Shown here: positions 5,266 through 5,662 of the stretch, one piece after another
Layout: every line of letters starts with the position of its first letter
Numbering within the stretch: position 1 is the stretch's first letter
Assembly (NCBI GenBank): GCA_002254895.1
Contig: NJDF01000054.1
Coordinates: 1-5,662, forward strand
Origin: Thermoprotei archaeon ex4572_64
GTDB taxonomy: Archaea; Thermoproteota; Thermoprotei; Thermoproteales; Thermocladiaceae
Length of the DNA stretch: 5,662 nucleotides
Reading direction: 5' to 3'
Made by a program: the position numbers and the translations under genes
Notes under the pieces: model-generated
What the model saw: only the letters and a program-made list of their open reading frames with translations
What the model was told of the DNA's origin: nothing
Database searches by the model: none

Positions 5266-5662
5266 ATGCAGTTTGATGTAGCTATTGTTGGTGCAGGTAC
5301 TGCAGGTACTTACGCAGCTTACCTACTAGCAAAGGCTGGATTAAATGTATGTTTAATAGAAATTAGAAGTGTAGATAAGATATACAAGTACACAGGTGAT
5401 GCTATAGGTACACATCATCTTGAAAAGTTAGGAATAGACATTCCAAGCAAAGTTGTTGATCATAAGTATGAAGGTGCTGAAGTATATAATCCTGACTATA
5501 CCGTAAAGTACTACATTCCTGGTAAAGGTATCTCATTAAACATGATAGAGTGGGCTAGATGGTTAATAAGTAAGGCAGTAAATGCTGGAGTTACAATCCT
5601 TGATGAACATAATGCATATGCCCCCATTATTGAGTACTCTAGAGTTACTGGTGTAAAAGTAA
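5266..5662 (+). CDS. geranylgeranyl reductase family flavoprotein (partial, 5' part)
   Basis: Only the first 132 codons are in the window. The protein opens with a Rossmann FAD-binding motif GAGTAGTYAA (9-18), and the acidic residue ending the second strand is E32. Next comes TGDAIGTHHLEKLGI (43-57), which resembles the GDAIG-x-HH segment of crenarchaeal geranylgeranyl reductases. A later stretch (SLNMIEWARWLISKA, about residues 91-105) corresponds to the helix that introduces the substrate side. Enzymes of this family saturate the isoprenoid chains of archaeal membrane lipids, or the isoprenoid tails of quinones and dolichols, at the membrane. The position before GDAIG is Thr43, where I recall a cysteine in close relatives. 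The ATG at 5266 is supported by the adjacent box A and the family N-terminus. The precise isoprenoid substrate is not decidable. Confidence 0.85.
   Translation, partial: MQFDVAIVGAGTAGTYAAYLLAKAGLNVCLIEIRSVDKIYKYTGDAIGTHHLEKLGIDIPSKVVDHKYEGAEVYNPDYTVKYYIPGKGISLNMIEWARWLISKAVNAGVTILDEHNAYAPIIEYSRVTGVKV

Noticed and set aside
1..5662. CRISPR array, tRNA, rRNA or insertion sequence
   Set aside because: I saw no regularly spaced repeats, no tRNA-like cloverleaf with TTCRA arm and no transposase motif on either strand.

Overview
The window is AT-rich DNA that most resembles a thermophilic archaeon of the Thermoproteota (Crenarchaeota). The evidence is a LysW carrier-protein amino acid pathway, a geranylgeranyl reductase family flavoprotein (archaeal lipid saturation), box A promoters of the YTTAWA type about 26 bases before start codons, very short or absent leaders, and heavy use of AGA/AGG and ATA codons. 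I do not assign a genus.

Layout. Bases 1-203 (+) hold the 3' end of an open frame that ends in one membrane segment and a basic tail. Its stop codon directly abuts that of the next gene. Bases 204-1777 (-) are a lysine/arginine biosynthesis cluster read lysZ-lysW-lysX. lysX (ATP-grasp ligase) and lysW (59-residue zinc-binding carrier ending in EDWGE) look intact. lysZ (amino-acid kinase) has lost about 100 central codons and is frameshifted, leaving an N-terminal and a C-terminal piece. Bases 1778-1923 are a divergent promoter region. Bases 1924-2399 (+) are an aldo/keto reductase gene with the same kind of damage: both ends present, middle missing, frame broken. Bases 2454-5152 (-) are a two-gene unit, a MoxR-type AAA+ ATPase followed by a VWA-domain protein with an unusual serine-rich linker. 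Bases 5153-5265 are a second divergent promoter region. From 5266 (+) a geranylgeranyl reductase family gene runs off the right edge.

How the genes fit together. LysX would attach the substrate amino acid to the C-terminal glutamate of LysW, and LysZ would then phosphorylate the carried substrate. The kinase step encoded here is broken, so it must come from another locus, or the pathway is being lost, or the break is an assembly error. The MoxR and VWA proteins form a standard chaperone-like pair in which the ATPase probably remodels a client presented by the VWA metal site; the client is unknown. The most unusual point is that two adjacent divergent genes carry the same kind of internal deletion.
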